Positions 9,717-18,739 of a stretch of 33,225 nucleotides of DNA are shown piece after piece. Each line of letters starts with the position of its first letter. Position 1 is the first letter of the stretch. Location of the stretch: assembly GCA_016218725.1 (NCBI GenBank), contig JACRDB010000022.1, forward strand, positions 1 to 33,225, written 5' to 3'. Source of the DNA: Deltaproteobacteria bacterium. GTDB taxonomy: Bacteria; Myxococcota_A; Polyangia; Polyangiales; Ga0077539. Below the pieces are notes generated by a model, which saw only the letters and a program-made list of their open reading frames with translations, had not been told where the DNA came from and searched no databases. Made by a program: the position numbers and the translations under genes.

Positions 9717-11489
9717 ATGGAAACGACCCGACGCGGCGCGCCGCTCCGACCTTGCACCCCCCGAGGGGCGCGTGGCCGCATCGTGGCCGCGGCGCTCTCC
9801 CTGGCGCTCGCTGGCCGCGAGGCCCGCGCGCAGCCGGCGGCGCCCGCGGAGCCCTTCGCGGCGCTGCGACCCGGGGCGGCGTGGCGCTTCTCGTACGAGA
9901 GCGCGGACCTGGTGAACATGGGGGACTTCCGCCACGGCACCGCGGTCTTCCGGGTGGACAGAGAGCAGCGGAGGCCCGACGGGAGCCGCGTGCTGCGCTG
10001 GCGCTGGGAGGGCGTCCCAGGCGGCGAGGACAGCCCCGACTGGAGAGTGCCCGCTGCGGTGGTCATCGACGCCGCGGGGATGCGGCTCGAAGGAACGAGC
10101 GCGCCGGTGCTGCCGGTCTCCTTCGCGGGGCCTGCGACGCCGCCAGGGCGCCGAGCGCGCCGCGCGCGGCCTGCCCGACCGGTGGTGTCCCGCGACGGAC
10201 CCTTGCGGATCGAGCGGTCGGCCACCGCGCGGGACGGCGTCGGGTGCTTCGGTGAGTACGCCTACGAGGGCAGAGGCGCGCGCCGCGAGCCCGCGTACAG
10301 CTGGAGCCTGTGCTTCGACGCGACGGGTGCCCCGCGCTCGGCCTCGTCGGGGACCACGGCGGGCTCCACGGACCTGTCAAACGCCGCTCCGCTCGCGCCC
10401 GCGGCGGCGACGCCCGCGCTCCCCTCTGGACCGGGGCTCACCCTCGGGCTCTACCTGCCCCTGACCGGCTCCATGGCAGAGTTCGGCGCGGAGACCCGCC
10501 AGGGCGTGGAGCTCGCCGTGGACGACGCAAACACCCAGGGGGGCGTGCTGGGCCGACCCCTCCGCCTCGTCACCGAGGACGACCACGGGGACGCCGCCCA
10601 GGCCGCGACGGTCGTCGAGCGCCTGATCGATCGGGAGGGCGCCGTCGCGATCCTCGGGGAGGTGGCCTCAGCGCTGTCCCTCGCCGGGGCAAGGGTGTGT
10701 CAACAACGGCAGGTCCCGATGGTGAGCCCGGCGAGCACCAACCCCGCGGTCACGCAGGTCGGGGACCACATCTTCCGGGCGTGCTTCATTGACCCGTACC
10801 AGGGGTGGGCGATGGCGGACTTTGCGTCCCGCACGCTGCATTTCACCCGCGTAGCCGTCCTCCGGGACCAGACGAGCGCCTACTCCGGGGGTCTCGCGGA
10901 CGCCTTTCGTCACCGCCTCACGGCCCTCGGCGGGACCGTCGTAGAGGACCAGGCCTACCGCGGCGGAGACACGCGCTTCACCGCGCAGCTCAGCGCGATC
11001 GTTCCCCACGACCCCGAGGCGATCTTCGTGCCGGGGTACTACACCGAGGTGGCCCTCCTCGCCCGCGAGGCCCGGAGCCTGGGCTTCCGGGGGCGCTTCC
11101 TGGGAGGCGACGGCTGGAGCAGCACCGTCCTCACGCAGAACGACGACGACGCCCTGGTCGGGGACCTCTTCGTGGACAGCTACGCCGTGGAGGCCGCGGC
11201 GACGCCCGAGGCGAGGGACTTCCTCCAACGCTACCGGGCGCGCTACCATGTGGACCCCACGGGCCTGGCGGCCCTGGGCTACGACGCCGCGCGGCTTGTC
11301 CTCGACGCCCTGCACCGCGCGGGCACCGTGGACCACGGGCCGCTGAGGGACGCGCTCGCCGCGACGAGGGACCTCGCCGGCGCCGTCGGGGCGCTCACCA
11401 TGAACGCGCAGCGCGACGCGGTGAGGCCCGTGGTGCTCCGCGAGGTGCGCGAGGACCGCTTTCGGTATCACGCCACGGTGAGCCCCTGA
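9717..11489 (+). CDS. Periplasmic branched-chain amino-acid-type substrate-binding protein with extra N-terminal domain
   Basis: The ATG at 9717 gives 590 residues and a plausible signal peptide: basic start, hydrophobic VAAALSLALAG, and cleavage near AREARAQP at ~39. Residues ~45-205 form a beta-rich domain I do not recognise, followed by an Ala/Pro linker to ~237. Residues ~240-580 match the type I periplasmic binding fold of the LivJ/amide-binding family. Visible landmarks are GLYLPLTGSMAEFG, RQGVELAVDDANTQGG, GEVASALSLAGARV, PMVSPASTNPAVT and the late GYDAARLVLDAL. No ABC permease or ATPase gene lies nearby, so it is an orphan binding protein. It may present a ligand to a sensor or to a remote transporter. 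The reading frame extends upstream of 9717 but overlaps the opposite lipoprotein gene and is not credible there. Confidence 0.85.
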   Translation: METTRRGAPLRPCTPRGARGRIVAAALSLALAGREARAQPAAPAEPFAALRPGAAWRFSYESADLVNMGDFRHGTAVFRVDREQRRPDGSRVLRWRWEGVPGGEDSPDWRVPAAVVIDAAGMRLEGTSAPVLPVSFAGPATPPGRRARRARPARPVVSRDGPLRIERSATARDGVGCFGEYAYEGRGARREPAYSWSLCFDATGAPRSASSGTTAGSTDLSNAAPLAPAAATPALPSGPGLTLGLYLPLTGSMAEFGAETRQGVELAVDDANTQGGVLGRPLRLVTEDDHGDAAQAATVVERLIDREGAVAILGEVASALSLAGARVCQQRQVPMVSPASTNPAVTQVGDHIFRACFIDPYQGWAMADFASRTLHFTRVAVLRDQTSAYSGGLADAFRHRLTALGGTVVEDQAYRGGDTRFTAQLSAIVPHDPEAIFVPGYYTEVALLAREARSLGFRGRFLGGDGWSSTVLTQNDDDALVGDLFVDSYAVEAAATPEARDFLQRYRARYHVDPTGLAALGYDAARLVLDALHRAGTVDHGPLRDALAATRDLAGAVGALTMNAQRDAVRPVVLREVREDRFRYHATVSP

Positions 11490-11499
11490 GCGGGGCGCA

Positions 11500-12504
11500 T
11501 CAGAAGGCGCAGGTCGCGCCGGTGTCGTCCGCGCAGGAGCCGCGGGCGCCGAAGCACTCGAAGCCGCAGGACACCGTGTGCCCATTGGTGAAGCGCAGCA
11601 CCAGCGTCCGGACGCCGCACCGCGAGTCCGAGGTGGTGTGGCGGTCCGCCGTGGGGGTCGAGCACGAGTACGTCACCGACGAGGCCGTGCAGCTCAACCG
11701 GCAGTCCACCACGCGGCAGGTGTCCGGCGGGCCCGCGTCCACGCCGCCGTCCGCGGGGCATGTCTCCAGGCCGCGGCACCCGTCGACCTCGGCGCGGCAG
11801 GAGGCGCTCGTGGAGAGCATGCCGTAGACGCACTCCCGCAGCGGCGTCAGCGTGGACGCGCAGCGCGCCTGGACGCACTCCAGGGAGGTGCAGCGGGCCG
11901 CGCCGTCGCGCGCCATGGACGCCTCGCGGGTGCATGCGGCGTAGCTCAGAGCCTGCGCCGGGCAGCACCGCAACGCCGCGCGGGTGATGCAGTCCACGCA
12001 GGTGGCGCCGCCCAGCGGCGCGCAGGCCTCCTGGCAGGCCCAGTCCGTAGGGCCGCAGCGGCAGCGGCAGGCGAAGGCCGTGGCCCCGCAGGTGCCGTAC
12101 TGCGGCGGCGGCGGCGGCGGACAGTAGAGCCGGAGCCCGTCCGGCAGCGCGTCCATCGCCCGCGGGAGGTCCGGGCCCGGCGCCGTGTCGCTCTGGGCGT
12201 CCGGTACGTCGCCCCGCTCCTCGGTGAGGTCCGCGGCCGAACCCTCCAGCGCGTCCGGCGGCGAGAGGTCCGGCGCCGCGTCGAGGAGCGGGGCGTCGGG
12301 GGGCCCGAGGTCTCGGACGGGCGCGAGGTCCTCCGCGGTGAGCTCCGGGAAGGCCGTGTCCGGCGGCGCTGCGTCGGTCGCCTCCTCCGCGGCGTCCTCC
12401 GGTTGGGCCTTGCGGTCCGCGGGCGTCGATGTCCCCTGTCCGGTGCAGCCCGCGAGCGCAAAGACGAGCCACCCTCCATGCCGAGACAAGCTCCGGTGGG
12501 CCAT
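11500..12504 (-). CDS. Cys-rich lipoprotein with acidic tether
   Basis: The ATG at 12504 is chosen over one at 12543 because the signal sequence starts there: MAHRSLSRHGGWLVFALAGC has a classical lipobox LAGC (C20). The product is 334 residues. Residues ~25-130 are an Asp/Glu/Ala/Pro linker like those of the two lipoproteins at 7294-9652. A proline run (PPPPPPP) precedes a Cys-rich domain from ~140 to the end. Its patterns, such as CRCRCGPTDWACQEAC, CVDCITRAALRCC and CTSLECVQARC, imply many disulfides. The last ~60 residues contain CGFECFGARGSC. No family is recognised. The gene lies 120 bp downstream of the beta-helix lipoprotein gene on the same strand and converges on the binding-protein gene with a 10-bp gap. 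Confidence 0.75.
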   Translation of the reverse strand: MAHRSLSRHGGWLVFALAGCTGQGTSTPADRKAQPEDAAEEATDAAPPDTAFPELTAEDLAPVRDLGPPDAPLLDAAPDLSPPDALEGSAADLTEERGDVPDAQSDTAPGPDLPRAMDALPDGLRLYCPPPPPPQYGTCGATAFACRCRCGPTDWACQEACAPLGGATCVDCITRAALRCCPAQALSYAACTREASMARDGAARCTSLECVQARCASTLTPLRECVYGMLSTSASCRAEVDGCRGLETCPADGGVDAGPPDTCRVVDCRLSCTASSVTYSCSTPTADRHTTSDSRCGVRTLVLRFTNGHTVSCGFECFGARGSCADDTGATCAF

Positions 12505-12624
12505 GAGTCTTCTACGGTACGCCTGGCGCTCACACCCGCGCAAGGCCGCGCCCCTCGCGACGGCTCCAGAACTCCACGGCGCGCGGTACGTCTTGACGCC
12601 CGACAGGACCGGGTGTGCGCTGCA

Positions 12625-14901
12625 TCACGGGGTCCTCGTGGGCGCGGGCAGCTCGCTGGCCGTGGGCAGGTCGCTGCGTCGGGTGACGGTGTTCGTCGCG
12701 TTGTCCACGAAGGAGACGCCCTCCAGCGTCGTGGCGCCGTCGGGCGTGGCCAGGTCCACCGCGCCAGCGCCCTCGAGCTGCCGCGAGATCACCGCCTGAC
12801 GAAGCGAGAGCGCGCCGCCGGCGTTGAAGAACCCGTAGCCTCCCTGGTCCAGCACTACTCGAGTCGCGTCGATCACGCAGCCAGGGCCTGGATGCAGGCC
12901 GTAGGCCACGGGGCGTCCGACCGGTCGGGCAATCCCGCCGTTCTGGTCGAAGCGGACCACGCCGGCGCGGACCTCGCGGACGAAGAGGTCCCTCACGGTG
13001 ACCGTGGTGAGGGAGCCTGCTCCGACCGGAAGCGCGACGACGCCGGCACCGTGGACCGTCTGGACCGCGACGCGGGTGGCCACCAGCCGAGCTCCCAGCG
13101 CGGCATACAGGCCGACGCCGAGGCCCAGGTCACTCGGCCTCTGGTCGAGCAGGATCACGTCCGTCATCCGGACCTCGGTGCTCGGATCGAACGCGAGCGC
13201 ACCGACCTCGCGGCTCTCGGCGACGACCACGCCGGTGGCCCGCAGCGCCGCCCCCTGCACGAACTCCATCCCGCGACCGATGAGGCCGTCGCGGCCTGGA
13301 CGGACGGCGCGCACGGAGCTCGCGGCGAGTTCTACCAGGGTGTCCGCGCCCTCGGCGCTCACCCCCACCTCGCCGCTCTCGGCCAGGAGCGCGCCCGTCG
13401 CGCGCAAGGTCGCGCCGCCTTGCGCTCGCAGGCCAAAGCCGAAGGTGCCATCGGCGCGCGACCTCGTGCCGCGCACGACGCTCGCGGAGAGCTCCGCGAG
13501 CGCGCCCCTCCCCCCGGCGAAGACCCCGACCTCGACGTTGTCGGCGACGAGCACGCCGGTGGCGCGCGCGGTCGCGCCCTCCAGGACCGCCAGGCCCACG
13601 CCGCCGGTGCCGTCGGAGCGCGGCCTCGTCTCGCGGACGACGCTCGCGGCCAGCTCCAAAATAGTCTCCGAGCCCGCGGCGTTCACTCCGGCCTCGGTGT
13701 TCTCCACGATGAGCAGGCCCGTCGCTCGGAGCGTCGCGCCGCCCTGCGCCGCGAGTCCTACGCCGTACCTGCCATCGGTGCGGGGTCTCGTGGCGCGAAC
13801 CGTGCTCCCGTCGAGCTCTACGACGGTGCCCGAACCTCGGGCGCCCACCCCCAGCTCGGAGTTCTCCGCGACGAGCAGGCCCGTCGCTCGGAGCGTCGCG
13901 CCCTCCTGCGCCCCGAGGCCAAACCCGAGCGTGCCATCGGCGCGGGGGCGACTGCCGCGTACCACGCTCAACGCCAGGACGGCCAGGGAGCCTCCCGTCG
14001 CGAGGATGCCCACGCCCACGTTGTCCACAAGCACCACGCCCCTGGCCCGCAGGGTGCCTCCGCTGCTGGACAGCGCTCCGGCTCCGGTGCCGGTGATCGT
14101 AAGGCCCCGCAGGTCGAGCTCTGCTCGCGCGCCCGTGACCTCGGCGGTCGCCTGGGTGGCGGGTCCGGAGCCCCGGAGGGTCACTCGCGCGGCGCACACG
14201 CCCAGCACATGAACGCTGGCACCGCGCGTGACGAGCAGGCGCGCCGAGTACTCACCTCGGGCGACCAGCACCCAACCCCGGAGGCCCACCCGGGCGACGC
14301 CATCGGTGATCGTCGCGAAGGGACGCGCGACGGAGCCGTCCGCAATGGTCGCGTCTGCGCCAGCGCGTACGTGCACAACGGTCTGTCCCAGGGCCTCGGC
14401 GCCAGGGTCCGCGTACTCCCCCGCGGGGCAGTCGGAGAGCGCCGTGGGCGTGCACCGCCCACCCGGCAACGCCCCGCTCCCCTCGGGACAGTCCGTGCGC
14501 AGCATCGGGTCACAGGTCCCATCCGGCAGACGCTGCCACCCCTCCGCGCAGGCCGTGAGCCCCACCGTCGGCGCCGCGCCGGGAGCGCCAGGCGCGGGCC
14601 AGCCGCCGCCGATGCCGCCGTCGGGCAGACGGTAGAAGCCCGGCACCGTGCCCCCGTCCGCGAGCGTGAGCGTCGGCGGGCGCGTGAGATCCACGCCCGC
14701 GCACGCCCCCGGCGCCGCGCCTCCGCCCGGCACACAGAGCAGCACCGCGGGGCCGCAGCCGCCGCGCTCATACGCCACCCAGGTCGCGGGACACGCCCAG
14801 CGCGCCATTTGAGAGGGTGCGGGGTCCGCGCCGCACCCTGCCACCAGGAGCAGCAGGGCGACGAGGCAGCGCGCGACGATCAGCCCAGCCGAGTGCTCCA
14901 C
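12625..14901 (-). CDS. Right-handed beta-helix repeat lipoprotein
   Basis: The GTG at 14901 is preceded by AAGAGG with ~7 nt spacing. The 758-residue product has a signal peptide ending in lipobox VAGC (C23). A Cys-containing N-terminal region includes GWQRLPDGTCDP. It leads to the beta-helix entry motif VVHVRAGADAT...PFATITDGVA typical of surface pectate-lyase-like folds that start with a DUF1565-like segment. From ~280 to ~600 the protein consists of ~54-residue units resembling GATLRATGLLVAEN...VVRxTRPRxDGxxGVGL, two helix turns each. No catalytic residues are evident; adhesion or a structural role is inferred. A homologous protein is encoded at 30540-33224, with the same N-terminal DGTC motif and the same C-terminal VTVRD...PVGxPxAYG block. 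Expressed ahead of the Cys-rich lipoprotein gene at 11500-12504. Confidence 0.8.
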   Translation of the reverse strand: MEHSAGLIVARCLVALLLLVAGCGADPAPSQMARWACPATWVAYERGGCGPAVLLCVPGGGAAPGACAGVDLTRPPTLTLADGGTVPGFYRLPDGGIGGGWPAPGAPGAAPTVGLTACAEGWQRLPDGTCDPMLRTDCPEGSGALPGGRCTPTALSDCPAGEYADPGAEALGQTVVHVRAGADATIADGSVARPFATITDGVARVGLRGWVLVARGEYSARLLVTRGASVHVLGVCAARVTLRGSGPATQATAEVTGARAELDLRGLTITGTGAGALSSSGGTLRARGVVLVDNVGVGILATGGSLAVLALSVVRGSRPRADGTLGFGLGAQEGATLRATGLLVAENSELGVGARGSGTVVELDGSTVRATRPRTDGRYGVGLAAQGGATLRATGLLIVENTEAGVNAAGSETILELAASVVRETRPRSDGTGGVGLAVLEGATARATGVLVADNVEVGVFAGGRGALAELSASVVRGTRSRADGTFGFGLRAQGGATLRATGALLAESGEVGVSAEGADTLVELAASSVRAVRPGRDGLIGRGMEFVQGAALRATGVVVAESREVGALAFDPSTEVRMTDVILLDQRPSDLGLGVGLYAALGARLVATRVAVQTVHGAGVVALPVGAGSLTTVTVRDLFVREVRAGVVRFDQNGGIARPVGRPVAYGLHPGPGCVIDATRVVLDQGGYGFFNAGGALSLRQAVISRQLEGAGAVDLATPDGATTLEGVSFVDNATNTVTRRSDLPTASELPAPTRTP
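13080..14060 (-). repeat. ~162-bp tandem coding repeats in the beta-helix lipoprotein
   Basis: About six units of 54 codons run through this stretch; boundaries are approximate. For example, the block starting gagcaggcccgtcgctcgga occurs at 13711 and again at 13873, exactly 162 bp apart. Protein units share GATLRATG at the start and a VVRxTRPRxDG motif two-thirds of the way along. Units near the C-terminal end of the array are more diverged. Confidence 0.75.
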
Positions 14902-15183
14902 CGGGGGTCCTCTTGACGTCGCTGCGCCACGGCCCGGACGCCGCCTCCGCCGCGCGCACGTGCCCGACCACTGTGCCGAGAGCCTTCCGCGATGTCAACC
15001 GGCGTCTCGTGGGCCCACCGCCGGCGCCGAGCGTTCGTACGACCTGGTCGGCGCCCACCCGGGTGCCCCGGGGGAGGTCGAAGCCGCCGTCCATCAGCGG
15101 GCGCCAGTGTACGCCCTGGAGGGCCGAAGGCGACGGTCCTCACAGGGTCTTTCCCGCCTGGCGGTCTGCGATACCCTGCCGGG

Positions 15184-16716
15184 GTGTCCCCTCGACCCCG
15201 TAGGCTCCGGGCGCTCCCCTGGACCCTGACCCTGACCCTGGCGCCCGCCGTCGGTCTGGCGGAGCTGCGTCCGGCGGGTCCCGCGGACTACTGCGCGGTG
15301 CTCAACGGCGCCGCCCCAGGGGACGAGGTGGTGCTCCAACCCGGGCGCTACACCACCCCATGCGGCATCACCGCCTCGGGCGCGGCCGGGCGGCCGCTGG
15401 TCCTGCGCGCCGCCAGCGAGGCTGACGGTATGCGCCCGGTCTTCGCGTACACCGGTCGGAGCAGCAACGTGCTGGACCTCCGCCGGGTGCGCCACGTCAC
15501 GCTCCGGGGGCTCACCTTCGAGCACACCGAGGACTCCGTGGACACCATCAAGCTCCACGCCTCGGACGACGTGACCATTGAGCGCTGCGCCTTCCGGGAC
15601 ATCGGCGGCGTGACCATCAGCGCCCTGGACGGCGACTGCGCCCGGCTCACCGTGCGGGACTGCACCCTCCGGGACGTGCGCTCCACGGCCATCTACCTCG
15701 GGTGCCACGACGGCCGCGGGTGCCACGCCACCGAGGCCCTGGTCGAGCGCACCCTCATCGACGGCACCCTCCCCGGGGACGGCGTGGGCTACGGCGTCCA
15801 GCTCAAGCTCAACTCCTACGGGACCCTCCGGGACAACACGGTCTACCGCACCCGAGGCCCCGGGCTCATGGTCTACGGCTCGGACCGCGGCGACCCGCCG
15901 TCGATCCTCGAGGGAAACTACGTCCACGGGTCCGTCACCGACGCATGCATCCTGGTCGGCGGAGGCCCCGCGGTCGCGCGCAACAACGTCGTCGAGGGCT
16001 GCGGCTACGCGGGCCTGCGCGCGCAGAACTACGCGGGCCGCGGGCTCCAGCGCCGCGTCTGGCTCGTGCACAACACGGTGATCGACAGCGCCGTGGCGGG
16101 CGTCCGCGTGGAGGCCTGGGCGCCGGGCGCGGGGAACGTCCTGGCGTTCAACGCCATCGTCCCGAGGGCGGGGGTGGCGCTCCTGGACCCGGCCTCGCCC
16201 GCCGCCGAGCCCTTCGTCGGGAACGCGGCGTGCCCGGCCTCCGCGGGCTGCTTCGAGGCCTCCCCCGCGCCCTACGACCTGCGCCCCCGGGTCGGCGGTC
16301 CGCTCTACCGCGCCGCGGGGGCGGGCTCGGAGCCCTGGCGCCCCACGGACGACTTCCTCGGCGCCCCGCGGGGCCCGAGCGCCGACATCGGCGCGCTCCA
16401 GCGCCGGGACGGGATCCCCGGTCCTCGCCTCGGCGGCGGCGCGCCACGGCCACCCCGGGAGCCCATGACACCCGTCTCCGACGCTGGCTCCGACGCTTCA
16501 ACCATGTTCAATGATGCTTTGGACACTGTGGTGGATGTCACCAAGGAGTCCCCAACGATGTCCGATGGAGCGGCCCCCGCGACGCCCCCTTCAGGGTCCG
16601 TGGCTCCCGGAGGTTGTGGGTGCGGCGCGGGGCGGGGCGCCGGGGGCCCCGCCCTTGCGCTCCTGGCGCTCGGCGCGGTGGCGGGAGCCAGGCGCCGCCG
16701 CGGCCGGGGCCGGTGA
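15184..16716 (+). CDS. Secreted right-handed beta-helix protein with MYXO-CTERM sorting tail
   Basis: The GTG at 15184 is chosen because a signal peptide begins there (basic SPRPRRLRALPW, then a hydrophobic TLTLTLAPAVGLA); upstream codons read as non-coding. The product is 510 residues. Residues ~30-400 contain beta-helix turns with repeated asparagine/aspartate positions, e.g. RVRHVTLRGLTFEHTEDS, HASDDVTIERCAFRD, LEGNYVHGS and VWLVHNTVIDSAVAGVRV. This is the layout of polysaccharide-lyase-like or nitrous-oxidase-accessory-like helices. A low-complexity Asp/Pro/Ser stretch follows. The C-terminus has the MYXO-CTERM form: a GCGCG motif, a hydrophobic segment (ALALLALGAVAGA) and an Arg-rich end. 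Such tails are known to be processed for surface attachment at the Cys. The gene converges with the DUF4139 gene, with a 1-bp gap between stops. Confidence 0.8.
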   Translation: MSPRPRRLRALPWTLTLTLAPAVGLAELRPAGPADYCAVLNGAAPGDEVVLQPGRYTTPCGITASGAAGRPLVLRAASEADGMRPVFAYTGRSSNVLDLRRVRHVTLRGLTFEHTEDSVDTIKLHASDDVTIERCAFRDIGGVTISALDGDCARLTVRDCTLRDVRSTAIYLGCHDGRGCHATEALVERTLIDGTLPGDGVGYGVQLKLNSYGTLRDNTVYRTRGPGLMVYGSDRGDPPSILEGNYVHGSVTDACILVGGGPAVARNNVVEGCGYAGLRAQNYAGRGLQRRVWLVHNTVIDSAVAGVRVEAWAPGAGNVLAFNAIVPRAGVALLDPASPAAEPFVGNAACPASAGCFEASPAPYDLRPRVGGPLYRAAGAGSEPWRPTDDFLGAPRGPSADIGALQRRDGIPGPRLGGGAPRPPREPMTPVSDAGSDASTMFNDALDTVVDVTKESPTMSDGAAPATPPSGSVAPGGCGCGAGRGAGGPALALLALGAVAGARRRRGRGR

Positions 16717-16717
16717 C

Positions 16718-18643
16718 CTACGGCCTCGCGGCGGGCGGCGTGGGCGGCGCGGTGACCACCTCCAGCTCGCGCACGGTCTCCGCGAAGCGCACGCGCCGCT
16801 CGCCGAGCTGCGTGTCCAGCGTCACCACCTGGCGGGTGAGCTGGTCGATCTCCGCGCTCACCCGCGCGAGCCTCGCCGTGAGCTGGGCGCGCAGGTCCGC
16901 GGCGCCGGGGTTCAGCCGGATCGCCCGGAGGTTCTCGCGGGTCTCCTCGGCGTTGGTCTGCAGGTCGTTGCGGCGCTCCTCGGCGGTGGCGCGCTCGCGC
17001 CCGAGCGCGATGAGCTGCCGCTGGAGCTCCGCCGCGGCGCGCACCGGCGTCGCCACCGGGGCCGGGGGGTTGGCCGTCCGGAGCCACTCCTCGATGGCGT
17101 GCAGCGCGTCCTCGTTGCTCCACTGCACGGAGATGGTGAAGGGCGTGCGCGCCGTGAGCACCAGCTCCGCGCTCCCTCGGGCCGGGACCAGGAGCGGCGC
17201 CAGCGCCGCGCCGTTGGCGTTCTGCGTGCCCTCCGGCGGCTCGTGGAGCTGGACCCCCTCGCCCAGGGCGTGGCGCATCATGATCCGCAGCGGGTGGTCC
17301 ATGCCGTTGCGCCCGCGGTACGTGGTGCGGGTGACGTTGTACCGCTCCAGGGTGATGGTCTCCCGCGCGATGCGCACCAGCCGCTCACCCTCGACGTTGT
17401 AGGTAGCGTGGGTCTCCACCGCCAGCGCGCGCTCCAGGGCGAAGGGCACCGTGGCGCTGGCCCCGTCGGGCAGCGGCTCCAGCATCCCCTGGCCCAGGTA
17501 CGCCCCGGCCTCGAAGATGGCGACGGGGCCTCGCTCCAGCATCGCCCCGGTGCGGTTCTCGAAGCGCGCCACGTGGAAGGGGTGACGGCTCGACTCGGGC
17601 ACGCCCCCGTCGGGCGCGAAGAGGTACATCTGCTCGCCCGGCACCTCCCGGGCGGTGAGCATCACCATGGTGGCGCTGCGGTCCGGGAGCGTCACCCGGT
17701 GCGGGAGATCGTACCGCGTGGTGCCCCCCTGCACCGCCAGCGCCGCCAGCGCCGCCACGTTCCGGGGCGTGCTCGTCGCCGAGGGCTCCAGCGCCGCCTG
17801 TCCGGTGGGCCGCTGGCCCCAGCCAGCGGAGCCTCCGCCGGAGCGGGTGCTCGGCGCGCGGGCCCGGCGGCGCGCCACGTCTCGGCGGTCCGCGAGCCCA
17901 CCCTGGAGCGAGTCCAGCTCGTCGCCCTCCATGCGCTCGGTGGCGGCCGTGACCGCCGCGGGCGTGGCCGCGGGCGGCGGCGGAGGCGCCGCGGGGGCCT
18001 CGTTGTTCTGCGCCAGCACGGTCTCCCCGAGGGGCACGGCGTCGATGACCGCGCCGCGGTCGGTGACCACGGGCCTCGGGGGGATCGTGGGCTCCGCCAG
18101 CTCGCTGCGGAAGGACACCGGGGTGCCCGCCACCAGGGCCAGGGAGACGTCCGTCCAGTCCTCCCCGGAGAGGTTCTGCACGATGCCCCAGGCCTGCACC
18201 TGGGGGTGTCCCTGCGCGTCAAAGATCAGCCGGTACGAGGGCCTCCAGATGGGCGTCTCCACCGTGTAGCCCACCACCAGGTCGTGCCCCCGGCCGTCCA
18301 GGGCCACCCTCACCGTGCGGCGCTCCGTCGGCCTCGGGGGCGTGTCGCCCACGTGCTCCTCGGGGAGGGGAAACGCCGCGGCGCGCACGGAGCTGCCGCC
18401 CCGCTCCATCACCGCCAGCGTGGCCAGGAAGTCCCCCACCTCCTGCTGCTGCACCCGGAAGCGCACCTCGTCCTCGTCCACGTGGCCGTGGCGCTCGAAG
18501 TACCCGATCCCATTGCGGTAGACCACCACCCGCCGCAGCGGCAGCGTGCCCTCCGTCGTCACCGAGGCCACCCGCCCGCAGCCCAGGAGTCCATAGAGGG
18601 CGCCCGCCGGGAGCCACCACCGTAGAAGAGACCTTGCCGTCAT
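16718..18643 (-). CDS. DUF4139 domain lipoprotein
   Basis: The ATG at 18643 begins a 641-residue product with lipobox LLGC (C22); longer in-frame starts upstream read as non-coding. Residues ~35-90 contain the LRRVVVYRNGIGYFERHG segment that usually opens this family. The DUF4139 hallmark follows at ~122-178: VVGYTVETPIWRPSYRL, then QNLSGEDWTDVSLALVAGTP. A Pro/Ala and Ser/Arg-rich disordered insert spans ~210-300. A second beta-rich portion runs to ~545. The final ~90 residues are a strongly charged coiled coil containing ELQRQLIALGRERATAEERR. The molecular function of DUF4139 proteins is not established; envelope anchoring is supported by the lipobox. It is the third gene after the ECF sigma factor on the same strand and may belong to its regulon. 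Confidence 0.85.
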   Translation of the reverse strand: MTARSLLRWWLPAGALYGLLGCGRVASVTTEGTLPLRRVVVYRNGIGYFERHGHVDEDEVRFRVQQQEVGDFLATLAVMERGGSSVRAAAFPLPEEHVGDTPPRPTERRTVRVALDGRGHDLVVGYTVETPIWRPSYRLIFDAQGHPQVQAWGIVQNLSGEDWTDVSLALVAGTPVSFRSELAEPTIPPRPVVTDRGAVIDAVPLGETVLAQNNEAPAAPPPPPAATPAAVTAATERMEGDELDSLQGGLADRRDVARRRARAPSTRSGGGSAGWGQRPTGQAALEPSATSTPRNVAALAALAVQGGTTRYDLPHRVTLPDRSATMVMLTAREVPGEQMYLFAPDGGVPESSRHPFHVARFENRTGAMLERGPVAIFEAGAYLGQGMLEPLPDGASATVPFALERALAVETHATYNVEGERLVRIARETITLERYNVTRTTYRGRNGMDHPLRIMMRHALGEGVQLHEPPEGTQNANGAALAPLLVPARGSAELVLTARTPFTISVQWSNEDALHAIEEWLRTANPPAPVATPVRAAAELQRQLIALGRERATAEERRNDLQTNAEETRENLRAIRLNPGAADLRAQLTARLARVSAEIDQLTRQVVTLDTQLGERRVRFAETVRELEVVTAPPTPPAARP

Positions 18644-18725
18644 GCACACACCGCCGTTGTTGGGACCACGCGAGGGTCGTATCCCCCGTGGACACCTTGC
18701 TACGACGGTTTGTTGGGTCCTGAAA

Positions 18726-18739
18726 GAACCGCGCGGTTC
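18726..18739. promoter_or_regulatory. 14-bp perfect palindrome at the end of the 18738-19256 gene
   Basis: The sequence gaaccgcgcggttc is its own reverse complement and overlaps the stop codon of the upstream minus-strand gene. As RNA it can fold to a 5-bp stem with a 4-nt loop followed by TTTC on the minus strand, a very weak terminator. As DNA it could bind a dimeric regulator ahead of the DUF4139 gene. Confidence 0.3.

Noticed and set aside
13080..14060. Satellite or mobile-element repeat
   Set aside because: The 162-bp period is a multiple of three and lies wholly inside a beta-helix gene, so it is a coding repeat.
14992..15183. Upstream start for the MYXO-CTERM beta-helix protein
   Set aside because: The extra 64 residues are Arg/Gly/Pro-rich and would bury the signal peptide that begins at 15184.
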